NCBI RefSeq assembly: GCF_033842475.1
Contig: NZ_JAWXYB010000018.1
Span: 620,001-684,000, forward strand
Reading direction: 5' to 3'
DNA length: 64,000 nt
DNA from: Acidiphilium acidophilum
GTDB lineage: Bacteria; Pseudomonadota; Alphaproteobacteria; Acetobacterales; Acetobacteraceae
The notes below the pieces were generated by a model. That model saw nothing but the letters and a program-made list of their open reading frames with translations, was not told the DNA's origin and made no database searches. Of the stretch, positions 62,213 to 64,000 are shown in pieces. Position 1 is the stretch's first letter. Every line of letters starts with the position of its first letter. The position numbers and the translations under genes were made by a program.

Positions 62213-64000
62213 TTATGGCTTGCGGGCGGGCTTGCGGGCGGGTTTGGCGCGTTTCATGTCGTCGCCGAAAAGCTCCCGCAGGATGCCGGGGGTCAGCACC
62301 GAGAGCGGGTTGACCGAGATTTTCGGTTTCGCGAAGGGGCCGGACACGCTGTAGCGGGCGGCGAACAGGCCGCTGCCTTTTTCGGGGCTGAACACCTTGC
62401 CGACCAGCGGGATTTTGCCGAGCAGGGCATTGAGCAGATAGGCCGGGACGATGGTGCCCGAGAGGTCGTAGCGCCGTGTCGCGAGGTCGATGCTGCCGGT
62501 CGCGGTGAAGCCGATCGAGGAGGAATGGGCGCGTCCGCTGCCGAGGCGCACGATCGGGCCGGTGACGGTGAAGGGGGCGACCAGCCTGGTCATCGCGAGT
62601 CCCGGCCCGGAGAGCGCCGCCGGGACGCCGTAAAGGGTGAGGCCCTGCAGCACCTTGGCCATCACCGGGGCGTGGCGCAGGCGAAAGCCGGTCATCACCG
62701 CGCGGCCTGTGGTGGTGGCACCCCGGGTTTTTGTGGTGAGATGGAGCTTGCCGCCCGCGATGTCCGTGGTGGTGCCGGCGGCGGCGAACAGGGCGCCGGC
62801 ATCGTTCGCGGTGAGATTGATCGCGGGGTCGCCCGCCGGGCGGGTGAGGGCGAAGCGGGTGCGTTTGGTGCCGGTGCCGATCGTGCCGTGGGCGGTCAGC
62901 AGATCGGCCTCGTTGCCGGTGGCGTCGAGTTGCACCGCGCCGAGCAGCGGGGCGGGGGATTTGTCAAGGCGGAGGCGGGCGAAGCCTGCGGTAATTCGCC
63001 ACGGCAGGGAGGATGACGGCCCGGGCGGCAGGGCGGCATGCGGCGGCGGTGCGGGGGTTGGGCTGACGGCGTTGAGCGCGGCGGCGATGTCGAGCATGGG
63101 GCCGTTCAGCACCAGATGCCACGGCGCGCCGGGACGGGCGGGCGGGGTCAGGCTGCCATCCGCCGAGGTGCCGCCGAGCCGTGCGGCGCTGATCGCAAGG
63201 GTGCGGCCCTCGCTGATGCCGTGCAGGGCGAGCGCGGGGCCGGTCACGTCGATCCGGCGCACCCCGACCGGGCTGCCGTGGCGCAGATCGAGCCCGATCC
63301 GCGCGGCGCCCTTTTGTCCGGCGAATTTGCGCCAGCCGAGCCGGGGCAGGGCGAGGGCGACCGGGGTGAGATCGGCATCGAGGTCGAGCGAGCCGCGCCC
63401 GGCATCGTCGCGATACTCGATGGCCAGCGGGGCGGCACCGGATTGCCAGATTGCGGTTGGCGCGCCGAGCCGGGCGAGCAGGGTGCGTCCGGCGATGGTG
63501 TGGGCGGTCAGGGTGAAGGCCCCGTCCGGCAGGGCCATCGCGGCGGCGAATGATGCCCGGCGGTCGGCGAGATCGCCCGCGCCGTGCAAGGCGAGATGTT
63601 TGAGCGAGGCGGAGAGGGCGAGATTGCCCCGGTCGAGGGCGAGGCCCGCGACCGGCAGGGGCAGATGGAGATCGGTAATATCGGCGATGGCGGCGAGGTG
63701 GACATCATTGAGGACGAGGTGTTTTTTCAGGGGCAACCCGGCATCGATCGCGGCGGTGAGGTGGCCGCGCATGCCGGTGAGCGCGATGCCGTGGGTGGCG
63801 AGGCGCAGCGGCGGGGCATCGAGCAGGGGCACCGCATCGGCCGCGTTGCCGGTGAGCGTCGCGGCGACGCCGGCATTCTGGTCGTGATGGGTCAGGGCGC
63901 TGATCGTCATGGTGCCGCGAAGGGCAAGGCGGCCAAGCTGGCCTGAGGTCGCGTGGATCACCAGAATGTCGCGGTCGAGAAAGTCGAGCGTGCCGGCGAG
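62213..64000 (-). CDS. AsmA-like/DUF3971 envelope protein, 5' end outside window
   Basis: The frame is open to the right edge of the window, so at least 595 residues belong to a longer protein. The sequence is an endless series of short beta strands (LALHGAGDLADRRASFAAAM, GPALALHGISEGRTLAISAA), as in AsmA/YhdP/TamB-type periplasmic proteins thought to bridge the membranes for lipid transport. The C-terminal block YDLSGTIVPAYLLNALLGKI, PLVGKVF and GLFAARYSVSGPFAKPKISV is the AsmA-like C-terminal domain. It ends with a basic Lys/Arg/Pro tail. It may be the YhdP-like protein of this organism; the N-terminal anchor is not visible. Confidence 0.85.
   Translation of the reverse strand, partial: LAGTLDFLDRDILVIHATSGQLGRLALRGTMTISALTHHDQNAGVAATLTGNAADAVPLLDAPPLRLATHGIALTGMRGHLTAAIDAGLPLKKHLVLNDVHLAAIADITDLHLPLPVAGLALDRGNLALSASLKHLALHGAGDLADRRASFAAAMALPDGAFTLTAHTIAGRTLLARLGAPTAIWQSGAAPLAIEYRDDAGRGSLDLDADLTPVALALPRLGWRKFAGQKGAARIGLDLRHGSPVGVRRIDVTGPALALHGISEGRTLAISAARLGGTSADGSLTPPARPGAPWHLVLNGPMLDIAAALNAVSPTPAPPPHAALPPGPSSSLPWRITAGFARLRLDKSPAPLLGAVQLDATGNEADLLTAHGTIGTGTKRTRFALTRPAGDPAINLTANDAGALFAAAGTTTDIAGGKLHLTTKTRGATTTGRAVMTGFRLRHAPVMAKVLQGLTLYGVPAALSGPGLAMTRLVAPFTVTGPIVRLGSGRAHSSSIGFTATGSIDLATRRYDLSGTIVPAYLLNALLGKIPLVGKVFSPEKGSGLFAARYSVSGPFAKPKISVNPLSVLTPGILRELFGDDMKRAKPARKPARKP

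Overview
The window is GC-rich, densely packed alphaproteobacterial chromosome, most likely from the family Acetobacteraceae (an acidophile of the Acidiphilium/Acidocella type is plausible, but the genus cannot be fixed from sequence alone). Supporting points are the carB-greA order, a gatCAB operon, a fused shikimate kinase/dehydroquinate synthase, a Caulobacter-type flagellar operon with flbD, several exported beta-propeller proteins, an A/T-rich GCTTCTTTTTT..AAAAAAGAAGC inverted repeat dispersed between genes, and a perfect GTTC-N7-GTTC site of the alphaproteobacterial SOS type. Many start codons overlap the preceding stop by 4 bases (ATGA or GTGA), and these overlaps fix a large share of the starts.

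Layout. 1-559: end of an AT-rich gene of foreign composition. 657-5673: carB, greA, ilvA. 5844-10107: an RluA-type pseudouridine synthase converging on a GT39 transferase-otsB-otsA (trehalose) operon. 10246-13590: a BamB-like propeller, PCu(A)C copper chaperone, cytochrome c and Sco, facing a second Sco at the end of gatC-gatA-gatB. 16858-21166: ruvX, a small membrane protein, a large HAD protein, a phage-type lysozyme, a DUF2380-like protein and a small lipoprotein. 21221-27787: topA, dprA, plsY, a dihydroorotase-like pyrC and pyrB, all leftward. 27842-29316: an S24 repressor diverging from two small unknown genes, with several GTTC-containing operator candidates between them. 29385-34586: davA-davB (lysine to 5-aminovalerate), an aldo/keto reductase, an ABM monooxygenase, a YmdB phosphoesterase and cytochrome b561. 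34619-38836: DUF429-like and PaiB-like genes, the aroK-aroB fusion and xerD. 38846-46927: leftward flagellar operon fliF-fliG-fliN-flbD-flhA-flhF-flhG. 47048-49575: tadA, a peptidase C26, an RsuA/RluB pseudouridine synthase and rsmD.

The accessory part is 50300-56000. It holds a decayed vapB antitoxin, a membrane-protein scrap, and one AIPR (abortive infection phage resistance) gene broken into three pieces by two insertion sequences: an IS256-family element (about 51495-52847) and a short IS66-family element (53581-55244). Both show target duplications. Removing each element plus one duplication restores a single 566-codon frame, so the intact defence gene can be read back exactly.

56061-64000 returns to core-like DNA: another propeller protein, an exported truncated haemoglobin, an EamA transporter, the etfB-etfA-3-hydroxyacyl-CoA dehydrogenase operon, and an AsmA-like gene cut by the window edge. 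No rRNA, tRNA or CRISPR array was recognised.
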